Of a DNA stretch of 64,000 nucleotides, positions 18,409 through 27,041 are shown one piece after another. Source of the DNA: Chryseolinea sp. H1M3-3 (GTDB lineage: Bacteria; Bacteroidota; Bacteroidia; Cytophagales; Cyclobacteriaceae); assembly GCF_029360725.1 (NCBI RefSeq), contig NZ_JARKMY010000006.1:1-64000 (forward strand), in the 5' to 3' direction. Numbering within the stretch: the first letter of the stretch is position 1; every line of letters begins with the position of its first letter. The notes under the pieces are model-generated. The model ran no database searches, was not told the origin of the DNA, and was given only the letters and a program-made list of their open reading frames with translations. The translations under genes were made by a program, and so were the position numbers.

Positions 18409-19089
18409 TTACTCAATTGTGCGGATAAACTCTCGTTCTATAAGGTCTGACTTCCTAACTATTTTACGGTACCATTTCAACTTAAGGAAGTCTTTCTCGT
18501 GATCTGTCAATCCAATAAATCGACCCTCGGCATGCATTTTAGGGATGGTCATGCTTAGACAAATCGCTACGCTTACCGATAGATTGTAACTTTCCGTAAA
18601 TCCATACATGGGAATTCTAACCTTTTGATCACAAAGCGCCAATGCTTCTTTCGAAACGCCGCGGAGTTCATTTCCAAAGACAAATGCTATCTTATTCTCA
18701 AGGCTAATTTTTTCGATAGAAATGCCATCTTCGGCAGGGTCGGTTGCCAAAATTTTATAGCCTTGATCCTTTAGTTGACTCAAAACTAATTCAGTATTAT
18801 TAAGAGTCTTAGATGCATGATGCTTGATGTCAATCCATTTGTTCGAACCCTTCAAGACTTTTGGATTGGTGCTGTACTTGGTAATATTTTCAACCATGTG
18901 AATATCCTGGATCCCCATACATTCACAAGTTCTTATTACCGCACTTGCGTTTTGAGATTGAAAAATATCTTCCAGGACAACTGTGACCTGTCTTGTTCTC
19001 GCACTCAGAACCTTTTCAATAACTTCTTTCTTATGATCAGAAACGAATTGGGAAAGGTGCTCAAAAACTAATCGTTCACGATCGGTCAT
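18409..19089 (-). CDS. SpoU/TrmH-family RNA 2'-O-methyltransferase
   Basis: The start is ATG 19089 (MTDRERLVFEH). The longest frame begins at TTG 19176, inside the transporter gene. Residues about 38-70 match TrmH motif 1 (VTVVLEDIFQSQNASAVIRT). The SPOUT knot is visible as AFVFGNELRGVSKEA and IPMYGFTESYNLSVSVAICL, which form the SAM-binding trefoil. Homology points to tRNA Gm18 methylation (TrmH), but RNA targets vary within SpoU, so the substrate is inferred. Confidence 0.85.
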   Translation of the reverse strand: MTDRERLVFEHLSQFVSDHKKEVIEKVLSARTRQVTVVLEDIFQSQNASAVIRTCECMGIQDIHMVENITKYSTNPKVLKGSNKWIDIKHHASKTLNNTELVLSQLKDQGYKILATDPAEDGISIEKISLENKIAFVFGNELRGVSKEALALCDQKVRIPMYGFTESYNLSVSVAICLSMTIPKMHAEGRFIGLTDHEKDFLKLKWYRKIVRKSDLIEREFIRTIE

Positions 19090-19153
19090 AGATGAAGCTA
19101 GTAATTCTTTTAGGTTAAAATGATGATAAGATAAACGTGTTAATTTTTTGAGA

Positions 19154-20467
19154 TTAACCGAACAAAGCGCCAGCAATAGTGCCAGACATCATGGTTGCAA
19201 GTGAAGCCGCTAACAGCGCCCTCATGCCCAGCCTTGATAGATCGCTTTGACGATCAGGGGCCATCCCTCCTATTCCGCCAATTTGAATTGCTATCGAACT
19301 AAAGTTCGCAAAACCACAGATGGCATAAGTTGAAATGATAATGGCTTTGTCGCTAAGAAGACCGGCAGTCTTCATGTCAGACAAACTTAAGTAAGCGACA
19401 AATTCGTTGATCACCATCTTTTGTCCGAGCAAGCTGCCTACCTGAAGGGCCTCCGACCAGCTTACTCCCATGGCAAAGGCAAAAACACGAAATATCTGAC
19501 CAAAAATATATTGCAGTGAAAATCCGGTGAAAGCTCCATTGGTTGATTCCACTACCCAGGCATTTAAACCTGTCCATGAACCTATACCATCTACCAGTAT
19601 CCAATTCATTGCATAAATAACAGCAATGAATGCCAACAACATACCCCCAATGTTCAAGGCGAGTTTAATACCATCCGCGGCACCGGTAGCCAACGCATCG
19701 ATGACATTCACACCAATGGATTCTTTGTTTACCCGAAGAGATTTGTCAATTTTTTCCGGCTCAGTTTCAGGAAGAAATATTTTTGACATTACAATTGCAC
19801 CTGGTGCATTCATGATCGATGCGCAGAGCAAATAAGTTGCAAATTTCACAAGCTGCTCTGGATCTGTTCCACCCAGGAAAGTGATGTAAGCTCCCATCAC
19901 ACTACCGGCAATCGTTGCCATTCCGCCGGTCATAAGGCAATGAAGTTCCGACTGTGTCATACGGCCGATGAAAGGCCTTACCAACAACGGCGCTTCGGTT
20001 TGACCTAAAAAAATGTTACCTGCGGCTGAGAGACTTTCAGCACCCGAGAGCCGCATGGTTTTTGTCATAATCCATGCGAAGCCATAGACTACCTTTTGAA
20101 GGACTCCTAGATAGTATAGCCCAGAGGTGATGGACGAAAAAAATATCACTGTGGGGAGTGCCTGAAAAGCAAACAAGAAACCCAGGTTATGTCGCGAGTG
20201 AGTAACGACGTCGCTATTGCGCGCCAAGTCTCCAAATAAGAACTCGGCACCATAAGCGGCGAATCCAAGAAATTTCACAAAGCCGCTGCCTATTAACTCA
20301 AAACCATTTCTGATGAATGGAACTTTTAAAACCAGGATCGCTATAACAACTTGAAGAAATAAACCGGCTCCTACCAGTTTCCAATCAATCTTTTTTTTAT
20401 GACTGGAGAACAAATAAGCAATGGAAAGAAGAACAATAATCCCAACAAGTCCGTGCAGGTATGCCAT
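19154..20467 (-). CDS. NupC/CNT-family concentrative nucleoside transporter
   Basis: 437 residues with about ten membrane segments. Family motifs include FLGQTEAPLLVRPFIGRMTQSE (middle), MGAYITFLGG and the C-terminal ALGQ-like GSLLGQKMVINEFVAYLSL followed by YAICGFANFSSIAIQIGGIG. CNT proteins import nucleosides with Na+ or H+ across the inner membrane. The stop at 19154 lies 64 bp before the methyltransferase start. Specificity (pyrimidine or purine) cannot be read from sequence alone. Confidence 0.92.
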   Translation of the reverse strand: MAYLHGLVGIIVLLSIAYLFSSHKKKIDWKLVGAGLFLQVVIAILVLKVPFIRNGFELIGSGFVKFLGFAAYGAEFLFGDLARNSDVVTHSRHNLGFLFAFQALPTVIFFSSITSGLYYLGVLQKVVYGFAWIMTKTMRLSGAESLSAAGNIFLGQTEAPLLVRPFIGRMTQSELHCLMTGGMATIAGSVMGAYITFLGGTDPEQLVKFATYLLCASIMNAPGAIVMSKIFLPETEPEKIDKSLRVNKESIGVNVIDALATGAADGIKLALNIGGMLLAFIAVIYAMNWILVDGIGSWTGLNAWVVESTNGAFTGFSLQYIFGQIFRVFAFAMGVSWSEALQVGSLLGQKMVINEFVAYLSLSDMKTAGLLSDKAIIISTYAICGFANFSSIAIQIGGIGGMAPDRQSDLSRLGMRALLAASLATMMSGTIAGALFG

Positions 20468-20533
20468 CCGGGTTTAGTTTAAAGCTGAAAAGCCTTTAGC
20501 TGACAGATCAACGTGCTGAGAGCTTTCTGCTTC

Positions 20534-21133
20534 TTAATTTCTTTTGCTTAATTCGTCTCTGATTTTTGCCGCCCGTTCGTAGTCTTCTTTGTCGATAGCA
20601 TCTTTGAGGAGATCATTAAGTTTTTCGATGGAGTAATTTTTGAAATCGTCTTTTCGTGACGCTTCTTTTTTTACCCTCACTTTAGCTTCCGTCTTAGGCT
20701 CTGGCTTATCCTCTTCGGCTTCATCAGTCAACACAATGCCTGCTTCAGCGAGAATGTTCTCGTATGTATAAATAGGAGAATCAAATCGAAGACCAATGGC
20801 AATCGCATCGGACGGACGGGCATCAATCTCGGATTTTTTCAAGCCATCGGAGCAAACTATTTTGGCAAAGAATACACCCTCCTTAAGATCAGAAATTATA
20901 ATTTCTTCAACGGTAAAATGGAAATTGCTTGCGAATGCTTTAAACAAATCGTGGGTCATTGGACGATTCGGAATTATTTTCTCGATTTCAATAGCAATGG
21001 CTTGCGCCTCAAACATTCCAATAATAATAGGCAATCGCCGGTTTCCTTCTGTTTCTCCAAGCACTAAGGCAAAGGAACCGGTCTGTGATTGGCTTGAGGA
21101 CAACCCTAATATTTCTAATTTAATTTTCTTCAC
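20534..21133 (-). CDS. Bifunctional nuclease (BFN, DUF151) domain protein with C-terminal UVR motif
   Basis: 199 residues. The start is GTG at 21133; the overlapping ATG two bases upstream is followed at once by a stop. Residues 1-125 form the BFN/DUF151 domain (LEILGLSSSQSQTGSFALVL, RLPIIIGMFEAQAIA, DARPSDAIAIGLRF). A charged linker leads to a UvrB/UvrC-type motif at about 168-199 (KLNDLLKDAIDKEDYERAAK). This fusion is common in Bacteroidetes. Nuclease activity is reported for plant BFN proteins; the bacterial role is unproven. Confidence 0.88.
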   Translation of the reverse strand: MKKIKLEILGLSSSQSQTGSFALVLGETEGNRRLPIIIGMFEAQAIAIEIEKIIPNRPMTHDLFKAFASNFHFTVEEIIISDLKEGVFFAKIVCSDGLKKSEIDARPSDAIAIGLRFDSPIYTYENILAEAGIVLTDEAEEDKPEPKTEAKVRVKKEASRKDDFKNYSIEKLNDLLKDAIDKEDYERAAKIRDELSKRN

Positions 21134-21177
21134 ATCAATTCAAATTTAATCTTCGAAGGGTCTTAGTATAATTAGTT

Positions 21178-22131
21178 CTACTGTGCTTTTTTGATTGCCT
21201 CAGTCAATTTGGGCAAGATTTCAAAGGCATCGCCCACAATACCATAATCAGCAGCTTTAAAAAAAGGGGCTTCTGCATCTTTATTAATCACGACAATATA
21301 CTTGGAAGAATTAACTCCTGCCAAATGTTGAATTGCACCTGATATCCCAACAGCAATATACAATTGAGGAGCAACCTTAATACCGGTCTGACCAACATGT
21401 TCATGGTGGGGTCTCCATCCCATATCAGAGACAGGTTTGCTACAACCGGTTGCTGCATGAAGGGTTTTCGCGAGGTCCTCCAGCAGATGCCAGTGCTCAG
21501 GCCCTTTCATGCCCCGTCCTCCCGATACAACAATATTAGCTTCTGGCAACAACACTTCACCAGTCGCCAGTTCTGCAGAAGTAATGGTTACTGCGAAATC
21601 GGCATCAGAGAGCGATACTGAATAGGGTGTTACTTTAACTGGTGCGCCAACTTCTTTAATATCGGCTGCATTCTTTCTTAACACTAGAACTTTCTTTTGA
21701 TTTTTTAATTCTACGTGCGCAAACGCCTTACCGGAATAGATACTGCGCTTTACAACAAATCCGGAGGTTGTTTCAGGCAAAGATACAATGTTCGCCGCCA
21801 GACTAGCTCCTACCTTCACGGCTACACGCGCCGCCACCGGTGTACCTAAAGATGAATTCGATATTATTAAAATATCCGCTTGTTCATCCTGCATCGCTTT
21901 CGACAACACCGAGGCGTATACTTGGATAATACCTTTGTTGAGTTTGGGGTCTGCAGCGTGCAAAACTTTTGACGCGCCATATTTTCCGAGCCCTTCTAAT
22001 TCCGCAGTCTCAACATCGCCTAACGCAATAGCGGTAACCGGGCCGCCCATTGCATGAGCATAAGCGACCCCCTCAAGAGATGTTTTTTTTATCTTTCCTT
22101 CTGCAGTCTCAACAAAAACTAATATGGGCAT
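21178..22131 (-). CDS. etfA: Electron transfer flavoprotein alpha subunit
   Basis: I place the start at ATG 22131 (MPILVFVETAEG), three codons inside a TTG frame. The C-terminal FAD domain has VVSGGRGMKGPEHW, VGQTGIKVAPQLYIAVGISG and INKDAEAPFFKAADYGIVGD. With EtfB it forms the soluble heterodimer that carries electrons from acyl-CoA and other dehydrogenases to ETF:quinone oxidoreductase. It lies 14 bp downstream of etfB. Confidence 0.96.
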   Translation of the reverse strand: MPILVFVETAEGKIKKTSLEGVAYAHAMGGPVTAIALGDVETAELEGLGKYGASKVLHAADPKLNKGIIQVYASVLSKAMQDEQADILIISNSSLGTPVAARVAVKVGASLAANIVSLPETTSGFVVKRSIYSGKAFAHVELKNQKKVLVLRKNAADIKEVGAPVKVTPYSVSLSDADFAVTITSAELATGEVLLPEANIVVSGGRGMKGPEHWHLLEDLAKTLHAATGCSKPVSDMGWRPHHEHVGQTGIKVAPQLYIAVGISGAIQHLAGVNSSKYIVVINKDAEAPFFKAADYGIVGDAFEILPKLTEAIKKAQ

Positions 22132-22145
22132 AGGCTTCAATTATT

Positions 22146-22883
22146 CTACAGAACTTTTGCTTCGTTTTTCAATAAGGTCACTAACTCCTCCACCTTATCA
22201 GCGGAAACCATTTTTACCGCTCCTTTTGGCGGAGGTAGTTCAAATTTGGTGAGCTTAACGCCGCCATCAATGGTTGTTGGTTCAACCACCTTTAATGGTT
22301 TCGTCCTTGCGGACATAATACCTCTCATGTTCGGTATCTTCCATTCGGCAATAGGTTCCTGGCATCCGGCTACAAAAGGAAGATTGACTTCAAGATATTC
22401 TTTCCCACCTTCAATCTCGCGGGCGACTTTAGCTTTATTACCTTCAATATCCAGCTTCATAACAGGAGAAACCGACGGCAGGCTTAAGAGTTCTCCGACG
22501 ATGCTATGAACCACACCGCTATTATAATCGATGGATTCCCGGCCCATCAATATCAAATCATAGCCATTTGCCTTTGCTTGGGATGCTATTTGAGATGCCA
22601 CGAAAAATGAATCGGTAGGTTCAGCGTTTATACGAATTGCTTCATCTGCACCAATAGCCAATGCTTTACGCAGTGTTGGCTCTGTATCAGCGAGACCAAC
22701 ATTCAAAACATGGACAGTTGAACCTGTTGATTCCTTTAGCTCAATGGCACGCGCCAAAGCATAATCGTCATAAGGTCCTATGATATATTGAACTCCGGCG
22801 GTATCAAACTTGGTATTATTATCAATAAAATTGATTCGCGAGGTTGTATCGGGCACATGACTAATGCATACTAAAATCTTCAT
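22146..22883 (-). CDS. etfB: Electron transfer flavoprotein beta subunit
   Basis: 245 residues with the ETF beta fold and AMP-site segments: MKILVCISHVPDTTSRINF, DDYALARAIELKE, LILMGRESIDYNSG and LPFVAGCQEPIAEWKIPNMR. It partners with the downstream etfA as a two-gene operon and is transcribed divergently from the small TPR gene. A TTCAAATTTGAA palindrome lies in the intergenic region. Confidence 0.96.
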   Translation of the reverse strand: MKILVCISHVPDTTSRINFIDNNTKFDTAGVQYIIGPYDDYALARAIELKESTGSTVHVLNVGLADTEPTLRKALAIGADEAIRINAEPTDSFFVASQIASQAKANGYDLILMGRESIDYNSGVVHSIVGELLSLPSVSPVMKLDIEGNKAKVAREIEGGKEYLEVNLPFVAGCQEPIAEWKIPNMRGIMSARTKPLKVVEPTTIDGGVKLTKFELPPPKGAVKMVSADKVEELVTLLKNEAKVL

Positions 22884-23063
22884 CTCTCTCTAAATCAATT
22901 AGTTCAAAACTCATTTTGGAAACACGGCTCAAGATACAAAAAACCACTTTCCAATTAAGAAAAACCCAACAAATTTCAAATTTGAAGGAAAGTACAAGTA
23001 ACTGATTGATAGTGTCAGAAGAATTCAATTTATTTTTTTAATTGGCAGAATATTAGTTGTCGC

Positions 23064-23378
23064 ATGTCTGATCGAATTAAGCAATTGAAGCAATTCATAA
23101 CGGAGGAACCGGACGATCCGTTTAATCACTATGCCCTTGGACTGGAGTTGCTACACATTGATCAGTATCAAGCGCTTGATATATTTCTGCAACTGAGTAA
23201 AACAAAAAAAGATTACTTGCCTACCTACTACCAGCTCGGTAAGTTGTACGAACAACTAGGAAAGAAAGAGGAAGCCATTCAGGTAGTTAATGAGGGTATA
23301 ATAGTTGCCCGTCAACAACAAGATTTAAAAACCCTTAGAGAATTAAATTCCGTCTTGGAGGAGCTGAATGACGATTAA
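23064..23378 (+). CDS. Small TPR protein
   Basis: 104 residues without signal peptide. Two or three tetratricopeptide helices are visible: DPFNHYALGLELLHIDQYQA, LPTYYQLGKLYEQLGKKEEA and IVARQQQDLKTLRELNSVLE. This is probably a cytoplasmic scaffold for protein contacts. It is the only plus-strand gene between 1 and 27000 and sits in the gap between etfB and the hydroxylase-like gene, convergent with the latter (20 bp apart). Partner unknown. Confidence 0.82.
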   Translation: MSDRIKQLKQFITEEPDDPFNHYALGLELLHIDQYQALDIFLQLSKTKKDYLPTYYQLGKLYEQLGKKEEAIQVVNEGIIVARQQQDLKTLRELNSVLEELNDD

Positions 23379-23398
23379 TAATTTTTCCGCCTAGAACA

Positions 23399-24337
23399 TC
23401 AGAAAAATACCAGGTAGATAATTAAAGCGAAGAGAATATATTTTGAAATGTAGTAAAGCGTTCTGTTATATTCTTTCAGGCGTTTGCCTACCAACCTGAT
23501 TTGATAAACATATCCAAATATTTTATTGAGGCCTCCTGTTCTATCTGTGGGCAAGTTTGGTGACTCCGCAGAGGCAAGTATTAGCCAACTAAAAAAACGA
23601 TTAAGTATAACACCTACTTTCGACTTCATAGGACGTTCTACATCACAGAAAAATATTAACCTGTCCTTGTCGGTTTTATTTTCGGCATAATGAATATAGG
23701 TCTCATCAAAAAGAACATCTTCACCGTCACGCCAAAAATATCCTTCGCCATCTACAACAATCTTACAACTCTCTGAATTGGGTGTAATCAATCCCAAATG
23801 ATAACGTAAGGAACCAGCATATGGATCGCGATGGACGGGTAGATAGCTGCCTGCAGGTAATACTACAAACATGGCTGCCTTGATATTAGGCATCGACTTT
23901 AAAAGCTCGATTGTTTTAGGACAATATTCGACCGCAGATGGATGAAAATTATTATACCACTTTAAATAAAAACGTTTCCATCCTCTTCTGAAAAAGGAGT
24001 TGAAACCGATGTCATTATATTTATTCGAACCTTTGATAAGTTTGCTACTCTCCAGGGTAAGCGCTTCGCCCTTGATGATTTCCCAATTATCTCTTATTTG
24101 ATTTAATGAAGGTATGCTGGTAACAGGCAAATAGGGAGTTTTAGGAACCGATGAAAATGCATACATCATGGCATTGATCGGCGCCATAAATGTTGAATGG
24201 TCAAACAACTGCCTGAAAAAAGAATATTTTACTTTACCCCTGAAATGAATGTATAAAGTAGTCGCTAGTAAAACTAAAACGACTGCTATTTTTATAATAA
24301 GTTCCAACGTCATGACGATTAAAAACGGTTGCAACAT
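23399..24337 (-). CDS. Aspartyl/asparaginyl beta-hydroxylase-family (LpxO-like) membrane protein
   Basis: 312 residues with a membrane helix at each end (IIKIAVVLVLLATTLYI near the start, YILFALIIYLVFF at the C-terminus). The central double-stranded beta-helix of the Fe(II)/2-oxoglutarate dioxygenases shows PVHRDPYAGSLRYHLGL (His-x-Asp iron ligands and Arg) and DETYIHYAENKTDKDRLIFF (distal His and the 2-oxoglutarate Arg). LpxO members hydroxylate lipid A acyl chains, but the family is broad; the substrate is inferred only as a membrane-proximal molecule. Confidence 0.8.
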   Translation of the reverse strand: MLQPFLIVMTLELIIKIAVVLVLLATTLYIHFRGKVKYSFFRQLFDHSTFMAPINAMMYAFSSVPKTPYLPVTSIPSLNQIRDNWEIIKGEALTLESSKLIKGSNKYNDIGFNSFFRRGWKRFYLKWYNNFHPSAVEYCPKTIELLKSMPNIKAAMFVVLPAGSYLPVHRDPYAGSLRYHLGLITPNSESCKIVVDGEGYFWRDGEDVLFDETYIHYAENKTDKDRLIFFCDVERPMKSKVGVILNRFFSWLILASAESPNLPTDRTGGLNKIFGYVYQIRLVGKRLKEYNRTLYYISKYILFALIIYLVFF

Positions 24338-24394
24338 TTCAAAGTTTCAAACTTTAGCCAAAAAAATAAAAAACTTAAAGGCTAGAATTTTCAC

Positions 24395-25183
24395 CTAATT
24401 CATTTTTGCTCCGTCATCAACCCAACACGATATAAGATCGATTTGACTTTGCGTGAGCGTTCCGTCAAAAGGCATGCTCCTATCCTGAGTTTTCGACTTA
24501 ATACTTTTAGCATGTGTTTTAGCAGAGGTATAATCGCTAAAATTATTAGAGCGGGAAACTCCATTGTGGCACCCGGTGATGGCACAGTTTTTTTCAAGGA
24601 TAGGCTTGACATCACTTACCCAACTGGTACCCGTAGTCCCTTGTGGAATTGTAACAGATAGTGTAACCGTACAGTTGTTGTTGTCTTTGACTGTGATAAC
24701 ATGGTTGCCCGTTGTCAAACCGGTGAAGAGATTGTCGGATGTAAAACTACCGCCACCTAGTTTAAAACTATAAGGCGGGTTGGTATTGACGACATTTATT
24801 GTAACGGCGCCGTTGCCCGATAAACAGGAAGTGTTAGAGACAATGCTGGTGGTGAAAGAGAAATCATCTGACAATATGGTGATGTTATCCAAGGATGTCG
24901 TGCAGCTATTTGCATCTGAAACTAATATTGAGTAGCTGCCCGCGGCTAAATTTTCAATCTGGCCAGTGCTCAACGTAGGCATATCATTAGCGAATATTTG
25001 GTAAGGTTCCGTACCACCGGTTATTGAAACCCGTATGCTTCCATCTGGAGTACTGCAGCTGGTTGCATTAACAACCTGGCCAAGACTAATTGAAGGTCCG
25101 GAAGCCTCACAGTCCACCGGATCATCATCGGACGAACAAGCCATCAGGATCAAGAGAAAATAAATCGCGAAATATTTTTGCAT
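24395..25183 (-). CDS. Lipoprotein with two SprB-like repeats and a CX4CH cytochrome-like domain
   Basis: 262 residues. The lipobox is LMAC with acylated Cys16. Residues about 30-185 hold two SprB-type repeats (SCSTPDGSIRVSITGGTEPY and SCLSGNGAVTINVVNTNPPY). The C-terminal 75 residues contain VKPILEKNCAITGCHNG, i.e. C-x4-C-H, and a downstream SMPFDG methionine followed by LTQSQIDLISCWVDDGA. That pattern is typical of Bacteroidetes and planctomycete haem-binding domains with CxxxxCH. Haem attachment is inferred. It may be an anchored electron-transfer or structural surface protein. Confidence 0.78.
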   Translation of the reverse strand: MQKYFAIYFLLILMACSSDDDPVDCEASGPSISLGQVVNATSCSTPDGSIRVSITGGTEPYQIFANDMPTLSTGQIENLAAGSYSILVSDANSCTTSLDNITILSDDFSFTTSIVSNTSCLSGNGAVTINVVNTNPPYSFKLGGGSFTSDNLFTGLTTGNHVITVKDNNNCTVTLSVTIPQGTTGTSWVSDVKPILEKNCAITGCHNGVSRSNNFSDYTSAKTHAKSIKSKTQDRSMPFDGTLTQSQIDLISCWVDDGAKMN

Positions 25184-25279
25184 AAATAACTTATCATCAA
25201 GTTATGAAGACGAATGCAAACGGAAGAACAACGTTCTTCTAACGTGATGATAAAAGGGTTAAAATATCAAATACGCTTT

Positions 25280-26803
25280 TTAGAAGGGAGTTTCATCGCC
25301 GCTAAATGGTGTTGGCGGTTCAGCATCAGGTTTAAAGGTATTCAGTCTGCTTTCCCTTGTTATCATTCCAGAAAACGGGTTTTCGTAAGATGACGATGGC
25401 GCATCTAAGTCACCAAACTTAGTGTATTTACCAATGAACTTCAATTTGGCCGTTCCGACAGAGCCATTCCGGTGCTTGGCAATAATAACTTCACCAACGC
25501 CTTGTGTAGGCATGCCTTCCTCATCGACAGTGATCTTATAGTATTCCGGACGATAAAGGAACATAACGATGTCGGCATCTTGCTCGATAGAACCAGATTC
25601 ACGCAAGTCGGAAAGCTGTGGACGCTTATCTCCACCGCGGGTTTCCACACCACGACTTAATTGAGATAGTGCGAGTACAGGTACATTGAGCTCCTTTGCT
25701 ATGCCTTTTAATGCACGCGATATGGAAGCGATTTCCTGCTCGCGATTTCCACCCTGGTCACCACGCATCAATTGAAGATAGTCAACGACCACCAACTGGA
25801 CATTATGTTCCGCCTTTAATCTTCGGCATTTAGCTCTTAATTCAAGAACAGATAGGGCTGGCGTATCATCAATAAAAATCGGCGCGGTTGCCAGCTTGTT
25901 GGTTTTATGGACGAGTTGAGTCCATTCATGATCAGCCAATTGTCCCCGTTTTATTTTTTCACCTTCCAACTCTGCTTCGGCAGAAATCATTCTGTTAACT
26001 AACTGAATAGACGCCATTTCCAACGAGAATATGGCGACTGGAATTTTAAAGTCAACTGATGCATTTCGAAGTGCCGAGACTACGAAAGCAGTTTTACCCA
26101 TACCAGGTCTTGCGGCGATGATGACTAAATCCGATTTTTGCCAGCCCGATGTCATCCGGTCAAGTGCAGTGAAACCGCTCGGAACTCCCGTCAAGCCATC
26201 TTTGTGCTCCTTTAATATTTGAAGCTCTTGAATAGCACGCGACATCAAGTTGCGCATGTTATCATAGTTCTTGCGCAAGTTCGAATCTGAAATTTCAAAA
26301 ATTGACTGCTCAGTCTTATCTAAAAGCTCAAATACGTCGGTGGTATCTTCATATGCATTGTGATGAATTTCAGAGGCAACCTGGATAAGCTCCCGTTTGA
26401 TCGCCATTTCCATGATCACACGTGCGTGGTATTCGATGTTTGCTGCAGAACTTACTTTCGACGTTAACTCAGCAATGTAGTAAGCACCTCCTACCAACTC
26501 GATCTTACCTGTCTTACGCAACTGATTGACGACTGTACGCATATCAACAGGATCGGACGCTTTAAAGAGATCAATGATAGCATTGTATATCTCTTTATGC
26601 ATTTCCGAATAGAAGTGATCTGGCTTAAGAAATTCAACAACAGCATTAAGTGCGTTCTTTTCTAACATGAGCGCACCCAATACTGCTTCTTCCAGATCGA
26701 GCGCCTGAGGTGGCAGCTTACCAAGACTTTCCGAAATATCTCTCGGGATTAACTTAGTAGACTTGTTGCCGAACCTCAGTGACGTTGATCTGCTTTGCTC
26801 CAT
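25280..26803 (-). CDS. dnaB: Replicative DNA helicase
   Basis: 507 residues. The N-terminal DnaB domain (PPQALDLEEAVLGALMLEK) is followed by the RecA-like ATPase with Walker A ARPGMGKTAF at about 231-240, Walker B VVVDYLQLM, and the LRESGSIEQDADIVMFLYRP segment. It is a hexameric 5'-3' helicase that unwinds at the fork and recruits primase. No intein is present. The C-terminal tail is Pro-rich (PPTPFSGDETPF). Confidence 0.98.
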   Translation of the reverse strand: MEQSRSTSLRFGNKSTKLIPRDISESLGKLPPQALDLEEAVLGALMLEKNALNAVVEFLKPDHFYSEMHKEIYNAIIDLFKASDPVDMRTVVNQLRKTGKIELVGGAYYIAELTSKVSSAANIEYHARVIMEMAIKRELIQVASEIHHNAYEDTTDVFELLDKTEQSIFEISDSNLRKNYDNMRNLMSRAIQELQILKEHKDGLTGVPSGFTALDRMTSGWQKSDLVIIAARPGMGKTAFVVSALRNASVDFKIPVAIFSLEMASIQLVNRMISAEAELEGEKIKRGQLADHEWTQLVHKTNKLATAPIFIDDTPALSVLELRAKCRRLKAEHNVQLVVVDYLQLMRGDQGGNREQEIASISRALKGIAKELNVPVLALSQLSRGVETRGGDKRPQLSDLRESGSIEQDADIVMFLYRPEYYKITVDEEGMPTQGVGEVIIAKHRNGSVGTAKLKFIGKYTKFGDLDAPSSSYENPFSGMITRESRLNTFKPDAEPPTPFSGDETPF

Positions 26804-26842
26804 ACAGTGGTTGTTGGATTTAAGTTGCTTTTATAAGGGTGA

Positions 26843-26850
26843 CAAACGTA
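26843..26850 (-). promoter_or_regulatory. Possible -7 element upstream of dnaB
   Basis: TACGTTTG matches TAnnTTTG exactly on the minus strand, 40 bp before the dnaB ATG. No TTG is found at the expected distance upstream, so this is only a weak call. Confidence 0.28.
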
Positions 26851-27041
26851 TAAAAACCAAAACATGATTAGATTTTTAATATCAACAACTTATAAACATT
26901 CCACAAACATTAACAGATGTGTGTGTGAATAAATTTCATCCTTTCATATAATGTGAAATAATTTCCACTTGTTGTGCGATCATCAATCAATTTTCAAACA
27001 CCAAACATTTTCAGTTACTTTAGCCGAAATTTTTTGGTTTC

